The notes below the pieces were generated by a model. It saw nothing but the letters and a program-made list of their open reading frames with translations. It was not told the origin of the DNA and made no database searches. The position numbers were made by a program, and so were the translations under genes. A DNA stretch of 9,527 nucleotides from Gammaproteobacteria bacterium UBA7310 (lineage in GTDB: Bacteria > Pseudomonadota > Gammaproteobacteria > Pseudomonadales > Ketobacteraceae): positions 1-9,527 of the forward strand of contig DKQK01000047.1 of assembly GCA_002471665.1 (NCBI GenBank). Reading direction: 5' to 3'. This document shows, piece after piece, positions 1 through 6,662 of this stretch (within the stretch, counting starts at the first letter, position 1; each line of letters opens with the position of its first letter).

Positions 1-381
1 CAGCAGGTTGGTCAGCAGAAAATGCCCCATATGGCACACGCCAAAGGTCATTTCAAAGCCGGAGTCGGTGAGGCCCTTGTTGCCCGCCAGGCCTGCGTTG
101 TTCACCAGCACATGCAGGGGCAGGCCTTTCTGCAGGAACAGCTCAGCACACCGGCGCACGGAATCGAACGAGCCCAAGTCCAGCGGCAGGAACTCAGCTT
201 TGCCCTGATCCTGATCGTGAATCTGGCGGTTGATTTCATCCACCACCGGCTGGGTTTTGGCTTGTGATCGGCAGGCCAAAAACACCTGTGCCCCCTGGCG
301 CGCCAGTTCCAGTGCGGTCTCCCGGCCGATACCGGTATTGGCCCCGGTGACGATGGCCACTTTGCCTTGCATTGAACCCAT
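1..381 (-). CDS. Short-chain dehydrogenase/reductase, retinol-dehydrogenase-like (C-terminal part outside window)
   Basis: This encodes the first 127 residues of an SDR-family NAD(P)-dependent oxidoreductase; the rest lies beyond the left edge, so the YxxxK catalytic pair cannot be seen. The protein begins MGSMQGKVAIVTGANTGIGR. The dinucleotide-binding motif TGANTGIG is at residues 12-19, a basic 'ACRS' follows beta-2 (which often favours NADP), 'LDLGS' marks the adenine-side loop, and the structural NNAG motif is at about residues 95-98. The pattern 'GFEMTFGV.H.GHFLLTNLL' is typical of the retinol dehydrogenase/WW-oxidoreductase-like branch. In that branch the residue before HxGHF is normally the catalytic-tetrad Asn; here residue 116 is Cys. 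The ATG at 381 is preceded by a purine-rich AGGGGA at a usable distance. A second in-frame ATG (Met4) lies at 372. The family assignment is firm; the substrate is unknown. Confidence 0.9.
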   Translation of the reverse strand, partial: MGSMQGKVAIVTGANTGIGRETALELARQGAQVFLACRSQAKTQPVVDEINRQIHDQDQGKAEFLPLDLGSFDSVRRCAELFLQKGLPLHVLVNNAGLAGNKGLTDSGFEMTFGVCHMGHFLLTNLL

Positions 382-513
382 GTTGATGTCCCCTGTTCAG
401 TGAAAGCCCGTTATGACATAAATAGTGTGTTGATGTATAGGCCACGATATTATCATTTCCCTTTGTTATCCTCCTGAACCACTTATCACCGTACATGAAA
501 CAGGCAGTGTCAC
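382..513. promoter_or_regulatory. Divergent intergenic region between SDR and hydrolase genes
   Basis: This 132-bp AT-rich gap separates two divergent start codons and must hold promoters for both directions. On the plus strand a weak candidate is TTGATG (430-435) and TATCAT (451-456), with a short 15-bp spacer. A 9-bp palindrome GATATTATC lies at 446-454, overlapping that -10 and possibly an operator. No strong minus-strand promoter was recognised. Confidence 0.35.
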
Positions 514-1158
514 ATGGCTCGAAATCCCGTTTTCCAGTTTCCTGATCGGGCGCAGATCAGCCCGGACTTCACTGGCCCCAGAGTGGCGGCTATCCACGGT
601 TTCATGGGGCGGGTGCTCATGCAAAAGCATTTGCTTCGCTGGTTGAGGGAGTCCGGCCACCGGGATACCACAATGTATGGCTACTTTCACGCCCACACCG
701 CCATAGCGGATGATTTGTGTGAGGTGGCGGCCAACGGCCGCAAGGTGGTGATTGTGGGTTACAGTCAGGGCGGATTCCAGGCGATGAAGGTGGCCCGCGA
801 ACTTCGGCGGCGCAACACCCAGGTGGCGTTGCTCGTTACCATTGCCGCGGGCGGCCTGGGCCGTGCTTTTCCCGGGCGCTGGGGCTTTGACCTGCGGCGG
901 GTGCCGGGCAACGTTGATCGTTGCCTCAACTTTTTCTCGGAGGGTGATCTGCTGGGGGAGGATAAGATCCGTCAGTGGAATCTCGCCCGGCCCGTGCAAG
1001 CCGGTCAACAGATCGAGAATCATTGTTTCCCAAAGAATGAGCAGCTATCCCACGTGCGCCTGGTGACCTGCTATCCGGAATCAAGGGTTCATCCCTCGGT
1101 GAGAGGGGTATTGCTGGACCGGTTGCGGGCGGAGTTGGAACCAATGTATACCCCCTGA
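514..1158 (+). CDS. Alpha/beta-hydrolase-fold protein (putative lipase/esterase-like)
   Basis: This is a 214-residue predicted alpha/beta hydrolase. The nucleophile elbow GYSQGG is at residues 82-87, so the probable nucleophile is Ser84. It is preceded by the hydrophobic strand KVVIV. An HGF motif at 28-30, after strand VAAI, is the likely oxyanion-hole region. Asp145 in 'FFSEGDLLG' is a good candidate for the acid, and His180 or His193 for the base. There is no evident signal peptide, so it is probably cytoplasmic. It is small for the fold and has little room for a cap domain. Upstream ATG and GTG codons near the start are out of frame, and the ribosome-binding site is weak (AGG about 8 bp upstream). 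The nitroreductase gene follows after 57 bp with its own promoter-like sequence, so co-transcription is possible but not required. The substrate is unknown. Confidence 0.8.
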   Translation: MARNPVFQFPDRAQISPDFTGPRVAAIHGFMGRVLMQKHLLRWLRESGHRDTTMYGYFHAHTAIADDLCEVAANGRKVVIVGYSQGGFQAMKVARELRRRNTQVALLVTIAAGGLGRAFPGRWGFDLRRVPGNVDRCLNFFSEGDLLGEDKIRQWNLARPVQAGQQIENHCFPKNEQLSHVRLVTCYPESRVHPSVRGVLLDRLRAELEPMYTP

Positions 1159-1167
1159 ATTTATAAC

Positions 1168-1195
1168 TTGATATAGTGTGCAAACTTCGTACGAT
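1168..1195 (+). promoter_or_regulatory. Candidate sigma-70 promoter for the nitroreductase gene
   Basis: A -35-like TTGATA (1168-1173) and a -10-like TACGAT (1190-1195) are separated by 16 bp. They lie just after the hydrolase stop codon and 20 bp before the nitroreductase ATG. The position leaves a short leader containing AGAGGG (1200-1205), which is the likely ribosome-binding site. The call rests on pattern only. Confidence 0.45.
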
Positions 1196-1215
1196 TTTGC
1201 AGAGGGATAACAATA

Positions 1216-2052
1216 ATGGCAACACTGGAAACTGAAGACCAAACCAGCTTTATAGACGATCTGAAAGACACGTTACGCCGCTCCAAAACCATCGACGGCT
1301 ACGATTACAACGCGAAAAAGCGCTATTACGAGCCGGCCCCGGAACAAAACCATGGCGCGGCGTTTTCCCAGGTGGTGGAAAGCCGGCGCTCGGTGCGCAA
1401 ATTCACGGATAAGCCCATTCCCAAAGCAGTGTTGGATGCTTGCATCGATCTGGCGTTGATTGCCCCCAGTTCCTGCAACCTGCAGCCCTGGGAATTCCAT
1501 GTGGTGCAATCGCCGGATAAGAAAGCCAAGCTGGTGGAAGCCTGCATGAGTCAGAATGCCGCCACCACGGCGCAGGAACTGATTGTGGTGGTGGCCCGCA
1601 CCAACAACTGGAAGAAGATCGCCAAGCTCAATATCGAGCAGTGGCCGCAGCCGAAGATCCCCCGCCATTGGAAAGAGTTCTACAGCAAGGGTGTGGCATT
1701 TACCTATTGGCAGGGGCCGTTTTATGCGGTGGGCCACGTGAAGAAAGCCTTCACCAATCTGGCGGGGCTGTTTCGCCCCATGCCCCGTGGGCCCTTCACC
1801 AAGTCCGATATGCGGGTGTGGGCCATCAAAAGCACCGCCTTGGCGGCAGAGAACCTGATGCTGGCGTTTCGCGCCTATGGGTTCGATTCCTGCCCCATGG
1901 AAGGCATGGATGAGCAGCGGGTGAAAAAACTGTTGCGGCTGCCCGGGGATGCCGAAGTGGTGATGGTCGTGGGTGCCGGTGAGCGCGACACAGACGGCGT
2001 GTACTTTCCGCGGGTGAAGTTCGAGCGGGAGAATTTTGTTAAATACGTTTGA
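1216..2052 (+). CDS. Nitroreductase-family FMN-dependent oxidoreductase
   Basis: This 278-residue protein belongs to the nitroreductase (NfsB/FRase-like) fold: homodimeric flavoproteins that use NAD(P)H to reduce nitro compounds, quinones or enones. Residues around 52-60 (ESRRSVRKF) form the typical FMN-phosphate-binding arginine/serine segment. 'APSSCNLQPWEFHVV' at about 77-91 is the second FMN-contacting motif. 'GFDSCPMEGMDEQRVKKLL' and 'VVMVVGAGE' match the C-terminal core. It is longer than the usual 200-220 residues. There is an N-terminal extension of about 45 residues, and a basic, aromatic insertion around residues 130-200 ('YWQGPFYAVGHVKKAF') that could form a lid over the active site or a surface contact. 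The ATG is well supported by AGAGGG about 10 bp upstream. The gene ends 17 bp from the convergent transporter gene. The family call is secure; the physiological substrate is unknown. Confidence 0.9.
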   Translation: MATLETEDQTSFIDDLKDTLRRSKTIDGYDYNAKKRYYEPAPEQNHGAAFSQVVESRRSVRKFTDKPIPKAVLDACIDLALIAPSSCNLQPWEFHVVQSPDKKAKLVEACMSQNAATTAQELIVVVARTNNWKKIAKLNIEQWPQPKIPRHWKEFYSKGVAFTYWQGPFYAVGHVKKAFTNLAGLFRPMPRGPFTKSDMRVWAIKSTALAAENLMLAFRAYGFDSCPMEGMDEQRVKKLLRLPGDAEVVMVVGAGERDTDGVYFPRVKFERENFVKYV

Positions 2053-2069
2053 TGAGGTAGTGGAACCAA

Positions 2070-3416
2070 TTACCAAAACACCCAGGCATACAACGTAATC
2101 ACCCCAATGCAGGTCAGGTTGATCCACAGGCCTGCTTTCATCATGTCGCTTTGCAGGATGTGCCCGGAGCCAAACACGATGGCGTTGGGGGGCGTGGCCA
2201 CCGGCAGCATAAAGGCGCAGGAGGCGGCAATAGCAATGATGGCGGCGAGCATCACCGGGGGCACGCCCAGGCTGTCGGCGATGGCGGCAAATACCGGAAT
2301 CAGCAGGGCGGCGCTGGCGGTGTTGCTGGCAAATTCGGTGAGGATCACCACAAACGTCACGATGCTGAGCAAGGCCAGCAGAATACCGGCCTGGTCCAGA
2401 AACCCGCCAATGCTGTGGGCCAGAAACACGCTGGTGCCGGTGGCTTTCAAGACGGCGCTCAGGCACAGGCCGCCACCAAACAGCAGCAGCACGCCCCAAT
2501 CCGCGGTGCGTTCGATGTCGCGCCATTTCACCACGCCGAACAGGGCCAGCAGAATGATGGCGTTGAGGGCGATGATGCTGTCCAGTTTGGCGATGCCGCC
2601 CAACAGTTTGTTCAAGGGGCCGCTGAAGATCCAGCACAGGGCGGTAAACAGGAAAATACCCAGGGTGGCGATGCGGGGCCAGGTCCATTGCAGGGGGTGG
2701 GGCTTGGCGGTAAAGCGGTGCTTCAGATCCGGTTTCACCACCGTATACAGTACCAGCATGGCCAAGGGCAGAAGCAGTAATGCAATGGGCATGGCCAGTT
2801 GCATCCAGCCAATAAAATTCAGTTTCACCTGGGCCGCAGCGATGGCGTTGGGCGGGCTGCCCACCAAGGTACCGATACCACCGATGCTGGCGCAGTAGGC
2901 CACCCCCAGCAGCACGAACACATAAGTGCGGCGATGCTGTGCTTCGTCCAACTGGCTCAGCATGCCCAGCACCAGGGGCAGCATCATGGCGGTGGTGGCG
3001 GTGTTGCTGATCCACATGGACAGTCCGGCAGACACCGCAAACATCATCATGGCCGCCAGCGCAAGCCGGCCCCGGGCCAGCACCAGCACCTTGTTGGCAA
3101 TGGCCACGTCCAAGCCTTGTACGTGCAGGGCCGCCGCCAGGGCAAAGCCGCCCAGGAATAAAAAGATAATGGGGTTGGAAAAATGACTGAGGGCGGTGGT
3201 GGTGTCGAACACACCCAGGATCACCGCCAGAATCGGCACCAGCAGCGCGGTGACGCTCACATGGATGGCTTCAGTGAGCCACAGCAGGCCGATGCACACC
3301 AGCATGCTGAAACCGGTCACCACCTGCGGTTCCATGGGCAGGGTGTGCTGCAGAATAAAGAACAGGAGGATGTCGGCGCCGATGACGAGGTGTTTCCAGT
3401 TCAGGCTGTCAGGCAT
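2070..3416 (-). CDS. SLC13/DASS-family (INDY-type) sodium:carboxylate symporter
   Basis: This 448-residue, very hydrophobic inner-membrane protein is of the divalent anion:sodium symporter family, whose members take up C4-dicarboxylates, citrate or sulfate with Na+. The family shows an internal inverted repeat with paired Ser-Asn-Thr motifs at the Na+/substrate site. Here they are SNT at 137-139 ('WISNTATTAMMLP') and SNT at 364-366 ('EFASNTASAALLIPV'). Each repeat also has its Pro-Pro-Asn element: GTLVGSPPNAI at 182-192 and ATPPNAIVFGSG at 407-418. All key elements are present and the length is close to that of VcINDY. The start at 3416 is supported by CAGGGAG just upstream on the minus strand. 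Dicarboxylate is the most likely substrate class, but sulfate and others cannot be excluded. The leader carries a strong palindrome (3441-3469). An FHA gene lies 89 bp upstream on the same strand. Confidence 0.9.
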   Translation of the reverse strand: MPDSLNWKHLVIGADILLFFILQHTLPMEPQVVTGFSMLVCIGLLWLTEAIHVSVTALLVPILAVILGVFDTTTALSHFSNPIIFLFLGGFALAAALHVQGLDVAIANKVLVLARGRLALAAMMMFAVSAGLSMWISNTATTAMMLPLVLGMLSQLDEAQHRRTYVFVLLGVAYCASIGGIGTLVGSPPNAIAAAQVKLNFIGWMQLAMPIALLLLPLAMLVLYTVVKPDLKHRFTAKPHPLQWTWPRIATLGIFLFTALCWIFSGPLNKLLGGIAKLDSIIALNAIILLALFGVVKWRDIERTADWGVLLLFGGGLCLSAVLKATGTSVFLAHSIGGFLDQAGILLALLSIVTFVVILTEFASNTASAALLIPVFAAIADSLGVPPVMLAAIIAIAASCAFMLPVATPPNAIVFGSGHILQSDMMKAGLWINLTCIGVITLYAWVFW

Positions 3417-3440
3417 GGGGCTCCCTGAAAGGTTGGGGGG

Positions 3441-3469
3441 TCCGGTCGTATCGATACAACCATACCGGA
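3441..3469. promoter_or_regulatory. Nested palindrome upstream of the carboxylate transporter (operator or leader hairpin)
   Basis: GGTCGTATCGATACAACC at 3444-3461 is an 18-bp palindrome with a single C/A mismatch pair. Its centre GTATCGATAC is perfect over 10 bp. An outer pair TCCGGT (3441-3446) and ACCGGA (3464-3469) gives a second, offset inverted repeat. It lies about 28 bp upstream of the transporter start codon. There is no T-run on the transcript side, so it is not a typical terminator. A repressor/activator site is the simplest reading; an mRNA hairpin in the 5' leader is an alternative. Confidence 0.45.
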
Positions 3470-3505
3470 TTCCTGCGCCAAGACACAGGGTGCGCCGCCA
3501 GATTT

Positions 3506-3910
3506 TCAGGCTTTTGGATTGCCCTCCAGAAACACCAGCTCAAAGCGGCCCACCAGCAGGCGGTCGCCGTCTTCCACCACGGCGGTTTCCACCGGTTCAC
3601 CATTCACGATACAGCCTTCGCAATCGGGATTGGTGCTGATCATCCAGACGTCGTCCAGCCGTTCCACGCTCAAATGCCGGTCCAGCAGGCTGGGGTCGCG
3701 GATGTAGAAGTCCACACCGCTGGAGGAGCCCAGGGTCCAGTTGCGTTGATCCCGGTGGGGTTTCAGTACCATTTCCAGGCCGCGCAGAGGCGGGGAGAGA
3801 ATGATAAAACGGGCGAAATCGCAGGGGCCGGTGGCCTCCCGCTGAAAATGCCGCGCCAGGGGGAAGGCGGTAACGGTGTTGAGCAAGCGGTTGTGAGCGG
3901 CTGTTCCCAT
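3506..3910 (-). CDS. Small FHA-domain-like protein
   Basis: This is a 134-residue protein whose C-terminal half (about 58-127) follows the forkhead-associated (FHA) pattern: 'WTLGSSSGVDFYIRDPSLLDRHLSV', then 'CEGCIVNGEPV', then 'VEDGDRLLVGRFELVFLE'. FHA domains bind phosphothreonine peptides. Here the usual Arg of 'GR' is Ser, the Ser before RxH is replaced (LLDRH), and the Asn of 'TNG' is Glu, so classical phosphothreonine binding is doubtful. The RH and NGE framework residues are kept. Residues 1-57 ('MGTAAHNRLLNTVTAFPLAR...') match nothing I know. I chose the ATG at 3910 because GAGG (3920-3923) lies 9 bp upstream. An in-frame ATG at 3988 would add 26 residues and lacks such a site. The gene is divergent from the UbiB-like kinase gene and may share an operon with the transporter downstream. 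Confidence 0.72.
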   Translation of the reverse strand: MGTAAHNRLLNTVTAFPLARHFQREATGPCDFARFIILSPPLRGLEMVLKPHRDQRNWTLGSSSGVDFYIRDPSLLDRHLSVERLDDVWMISTNPDCEGCIVNGEPVETAVVEDGDRLLVGRFELVFLEGNPKA

Positions 3911-4075
3911 TGCCAAAAACCTCAGCGGGTGATGAATCCTGACTGCTGGGTGTATGATGGGTTCTATAAAACTATAAAAACAGGGCAAAAGGTCACACTA
4001 TCGCTGGCAATAGTGGTGGGATGACGGTGCTCTGGTTATGATCTGCACTGATTACCTAGAGGGAATACTGACTTC
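3911..4075. promoter_or_regulatory. Divergent control region between FHA-like and UbiB-like genes
   Basis: This 165-bp gap serves both genes. For the minus strand, TTTTGC (3985-3990) and TATAGA (3963-3968) with 16 bp between form a weak promoter candidate inside an A/T-rich tract. For the plus strand, TATGAT at 4037-4042 is a plausible -10 without a convincing -35. An inverted repeat CACTAT (3996-4001) / ATAGTG (4010-4015) lies between them and could bind a regulator of both directions. GAGGGA at 4059-4064 is the ribosome-binding site of the plus-strand gene. Confidence 0.35.
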
Positions 4076-5761
4076 ATGGGCATGTTATCCAACCCGGTTA
4101 AGGACGTTAAACGTCTCAACGAGATTGTTTCCATTCTGATCAAATACGGCTTCGGCGATATGATGCGGCGCATGGGCCTGTCCAACACGGTGGAGCAGGC
4201 CAGTCGCCTGATACGCTCACCCATCTCCAATGAAATGCTGAACATGAAGCCCCCGGCGCGTTTTCGTTGTGCCATTGAGGAGATGGGCCCAACCTTCATC
4301 AAGCTGGGCCAGATTCTGGCCACGCGGGTGGATCTGTTCAGCCCTATGATGATTCACGAGCTGGAAAAACTGCAGGACGATGCCCCGGTGATGCCCTACG
4401 AGGAAGTGGAGCCGCTGATCGCCCAGGCGTTGGGGGCACCTCCGGCCAAGGTGTTCCGTTATGTGAATGAAACCCCGCTGGCCAGTGCCTCCATTGCCCA
4501 GGTGCACGAGGCCATGACCAAGAAAGGCGAGCGGGTGGTGCTGAAGGTACGTAAGCCCGGGGTCAGGCGTACCATCGAGGCGGATCTGCGCTTGATGCAC
4601 AGCCTGGCGCGTCTGATTAATATTCAATCGGTAGAGCTGCGCCGTTATCACCCGGAAGAGATGGTGCGGGAGTTTGAACGCTCCCTGCGTCGCGAACTGG
4701 ATTTCACCATCGAGGCCAAGAATTCCGAACGCATTGCCCGCAATCTGCGCAAGTTCAAATGGCTGAAGATCCCCAAGGTGTATTGGCAGTGGACCAGTGA
4801 ATCCCTCAATGTGCAGGAATATCTGCAGGGGATATCGGCCAAGGATCCGGAGGCCCTGGACCGGGCGGGATTGGATCGCGAGCTGCTGGCCCAACGCGGT
4901 TCCCAGGTGGCCTGGAAGTGCATGTTGGAGGATGGCCTGTTTCACGCCGATCCTCACCCCGGTAATTTTTATGCTCTGCCGGGCAACGGCATTGCCATGC
5001 TGGACTTCGGCATGGTGGGCAAACTCAGCCGGCAACGGCGTGAACAGCTGATTCGTCTGGTGCGTGCCATCATCTTTCAGGAAACCGATACCGCCGCCTC
5101 GGTGCTGGTGGAATGGAGCAACAGTAATCAGGTGGATGTGGAGGCCCTGGCCCGTGATTGTGGTGATCTGATCGAGCAGTATTACGGCCTGCCGCTGAAT
5201 GAAATAGACATTCCGCAGATCCTGTTGGATTGCATGGCGCTGATGCGCAATTACGATCTGATGTTGCCTTCGGACATTACTTTGGCGGCCAAGGCCTTTA
5301 TTACACTGGAAGGTTTTGGCAGGCTCATCAAGCCGGATTTCAATCTGATGGAAACCGCCGAGCCGCTGATCCGTGATCTGTTAAAAAAACGCTATCATCC
5401 GGTGCGGCTGGTGCGTTCCATGGGCAGTCGCGCCATCAAACTGGTGGACAAGATGTACGAGCCGCCCTCGGCGTTACCGCAACTGCACAACAGCGGCGGC
5501 AATTCCAAGTTGGATGCCTACCTCATTGATCGCTTGTCCTATCGCCTGGAGGATGCCAGTTACCGTCAGACGCAGGCCATTTATGATGTGGGCTTTCTGT
5601 TGGTGTATACGTTGTTGTTGATCACACCCCACGGGCCGCGCATCTATGACATCAGCGTGTTGAATGTGATCGGCTTGCTGGGGATGCTGGCGGTGATGAC
5701 CAATGTGTTTCGGGTGCAGGTGTTGACCTGGTGGCAGCGCAAAAAACGGGATATCAGTTAA
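4076..5761 (+). CDS. UbiB/ABC1/AarF-family atypical kinase, membrane-anchored
   Basis: This 561-residue member of the UbiB (ABC1/ADCK/AarF) protein-kinase-like family is related to factors that support ubiquinone biosynthesis and lipid/quinone handling at the inner membrane. All family hallmarks are visible: the KxGQ motif (K76-L-G-Q79), an A-rich-loop variant ASAS at 136-139 followed by IAQVH, the nucleotide-binding lysine in 'VVLKVRKPG' (K157), the catalytic loop HADPHPGN (290-297, Asp292 and Asn297), and the metal-binding DFG (310-312). The C-terminus has two hydrophobic segments, about 503-517 and 527-545, before the basic tail WWQRKKRDIS, as in UbiB. The ATG at 4076 is favoured over Met3 because GAGGGA is already 11 bp away. 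No ubiE/ubiJ neighbours are visible, so this may be a UbiB paralogue rather than the ubi-operon gene; no symbol is assigned. It is probably co-transcribed with the Dabb gene. Confidence 0.92.
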   Translation: MGMLSNPVKDVKRLNEIVSILIKYGFGDMMRRMGLSNTVEQASRLIRSPISNEMLNMKPPARFRCAIEEMGPTFIKLGQILATRVDLFSPMMIHELEKLQDDAPVMPYEEVEPLIAQALGAPPAKVFRYVNETPLASASIAQVHEAMTKKGERVVLKVRKPGVRRTIEADLRLMHSLARLINIQSVELRRYHPEEMVREFERSLRRELDFTIEAKNSERIARNLRKFKWLKIPKVYWQWTSESLNVQEYLQGISAKDPEALDRAGLDRELLAQRGSQVAWKCMLEDGLFHADPHPGNFYALPGNGIAMLDFGMVGKLSRQRREQLIRLVRAIIFQETDTAASVLVEWSNSNQVDVEALARDCGDLIEQYYGLPLNEIDIPQILLDCMALMRNYDLMLPSDITLAAKAFITLEGFGRLIKPDFNLMETAEPLIRDLLKKRYHPVRLVRSMGSRAIKLVDKMYEPPSALPQLHNSGGNSKLDAYLIDRLSYRLEDASYRQTQAIYDVGFLLVYTLLLITPHGPRIYDISVLNVIGLLGMLAVMTNVFRVQVLTWWQRKKRDIS

Positions 5762-5778
5762 ACATGCGGGGTGGCAGC

Positions 5779-6237
5779 ATGAAACGAATGGGATTGGTTG
5801 GTGGGGCCTGTTGGTGGCTGGTTATGGTTACGGCTCTGTATTCTTTCGTGCAGGTTGCAGCCGCAGATAACCACTCCAATAATAACGCCCGAAACGTGCC
5901 GCTGCATCACATTGTGCTGGTGCGCTTTACCGAATCCAGCACGAAGGCGCAACGGCAGCGCATCATTGAGGATTCACTGAATCTGTTGCGAACCATTCCC
6001 GGTGTGATCGCGGTGGCGGCCGGTGCCAAGGCCCGTGCTGACCGGGCGGTGCATTTATCACAGTATGATGTGGGCATTTATGTGCAACTGCGAAATGTGC
6101 AGGCGTTGGATGCCTACAGCGCCCATCCACAACATCAACAGCTACTGAAAAATAATCAAGAAGCCATTGCCGCCATCAACGTGATCGATTTCAGTGGGCG
6201 TTTTGAAACGGCTGCCGCCGCGCAGCAACACCCATAA
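5779..6237 (+). CDS. Exported Dabb (stress-responsive A/B barrel) domain protein
   Basis: This is a 152-residue protein from the ATG at 5779. Residues 1-29 (MKRMGLVGGACWWLVMVT..., ending VQVAAADN) look like an N-terminal signal sequence with an AxA-type cleavage site, so it is probably periplasmic. The rest fits the Dabb dimeric A/B barrel: 'LHHIVLVRFTES' (strand 1), 'LRTIPGVIAVAAGAKA' (the ipGV...G signature), 'YDVGIYVQLRNVQALDAYSAHPQHQQL' (the aY..hP.H signature) and 'NVIDFSG'. Dabb proteins act in varied roles, from stress proteins to cyclases, so no reaction can be named. I chose the start at 5779 because it gives a clean basic n-region and has GGGGTGG about 5 bp upstream; in-frame ATGs at 5764 and 5731 are alternatives. 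The UbiB-like gene ends 17 bp before, implying one transcript. It ends in a short Ala/Gln-rich tail. Confidence 0.82.
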   Translation: MKRMGLVGGACWWLVMVTALYSFVQVAAADNHSNNNARNVPLHHIVLVRFTESSTKAQRQRIIEDSLNLLRTIPGVIAVAAGAKARADRAVHLSQYDVGIYVQLRNVQALDAYSAHPQHQQLLKNNQEAIAAINVIDFSGRFETAAAAQQHP

Positions 6238-6662
6238 CAGCGTGATGGAGTTCTGATCAAAAAGAGATCTGCGTCACAAAACTGATCAGGCGTTGATCGC
6301 CCCCCAGCTTCAGCGCCATTGCTGTAAATCAATTAACCGCTTGCTGCCCGATAATCATTTGTTATGACATCGCTGCAAAGTGCCGGCTTATGAATATAAA
6401 AATGCAAAGTCTAAATTTGTACGCTGCAGGTTAAGTCTCTGTAAACATTTGGGGTTGCAATCAACACCTTCGCCAACGATTACTTTTTTGCCTCAGCAAT
6501 CGGCACCCAATCCTCCCGGGAATGTATTTTCAACAAATGTTTTTAGCTGGAAAGTGGCCGCGTTGTCATCTTAACTGATTCCATATTCAGCCAACTCTGG
6601 GGCGTGATCACATAGCTTAGTGACACGTCGTAGTAGTATCTTCGGGAAGCGTTTGAATAGAT
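6238..6662. other. 425-bp non-coding region upstream of the GTPase/Roadblock cassette
   Basis: I see no convincing gene here. It is more A/T-rich than its surroundings, and the only open frame (GTG at 6380, 64 codons) has no family resemblance. It holds three TGATCA hexamers (6254-6259, 6283-6288, 6605-6610), the first two within a 29-bp-spaced direct repeat CTGATCA and the third inside the perfect palindrome GTGATCAC (6604-6611). There is also a direct repeat TGCAAAGT (6374-6381 and 6403-6410), again 29 bp apart. A weak stem GGCG-TTGAT-CGCC (6289-6301) lies near the upstream operon's end but has no T-run, so no terminator is called. The region must contain the cassette's promoter. Confidence 0.5.
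6563..6589 (+). promoter_or_regulatory. Weak candidate promoter for the GTPase/Roadblock cassette
   Basis: TTGTCA (6563-6568) and TATTCA (6584-6589) are separated by 15 bp, about 75 bp before the first gene. The spacing is short, so this is only the best of several poor matches. The palindrome GTGATCAC (6604-6611) would sit just downstream, in a position where a bound protein could block transcription. Confidence 0.25.

Noticed and set aside
466..1023. 185-codon minus-strand frame overlapping the hydrolase
   Set aside because: The plus-strand frame has the GYSQGG motif and HGF; the opposite frame has no recognisable domain.
2056..2074. Possible bidirectional terminator between the convergent nitroreductase and transporter genes
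   Set aside because: The stem GGTA/TACC with inner TGG/CCA has internal mismatches, a loop that is too small and no T-run, so it is not supportable as a terminator.
1273..3015. 580-codon open frame on the minus strand spanning the nitroreductase and transporter genes
   Set aside because: It is rich in His, Arg and Gln, matches no family, and overlaps two clearly real genes. It is a high-GC shadow frame.
3910..3988. Longer form of the FHA-like protein starting at 3988
   Set aside because: The extra 26 residues have no ribosome-binding site, look like translated non-coding DNA and overlap the A/T-rich promoter-like tract; the ATG at 3910 has GAGG at good spacing.
4217..5035. 272-codon minus-strand frame inside the UbiB-like gene
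   Set aside because: It is antisense to a gene with all family motifs intact, and its composition is typical of a shadow frame.
6443..6542. Inverted repeat AAACATTTG / CAAATGTTT 82 bp apart
   Set aside because: A 9-bp match within 425 bp is not far from chance, and the loop is too long for a convincing hairpin.
6380..6574. GTG-started 64-codon frame in the long intergenic region
   Set aside because: It has no ribosome-binding site worth noting, no recognisable domain and a Ser/Pro/Lys composition expected from non-coding sequence.
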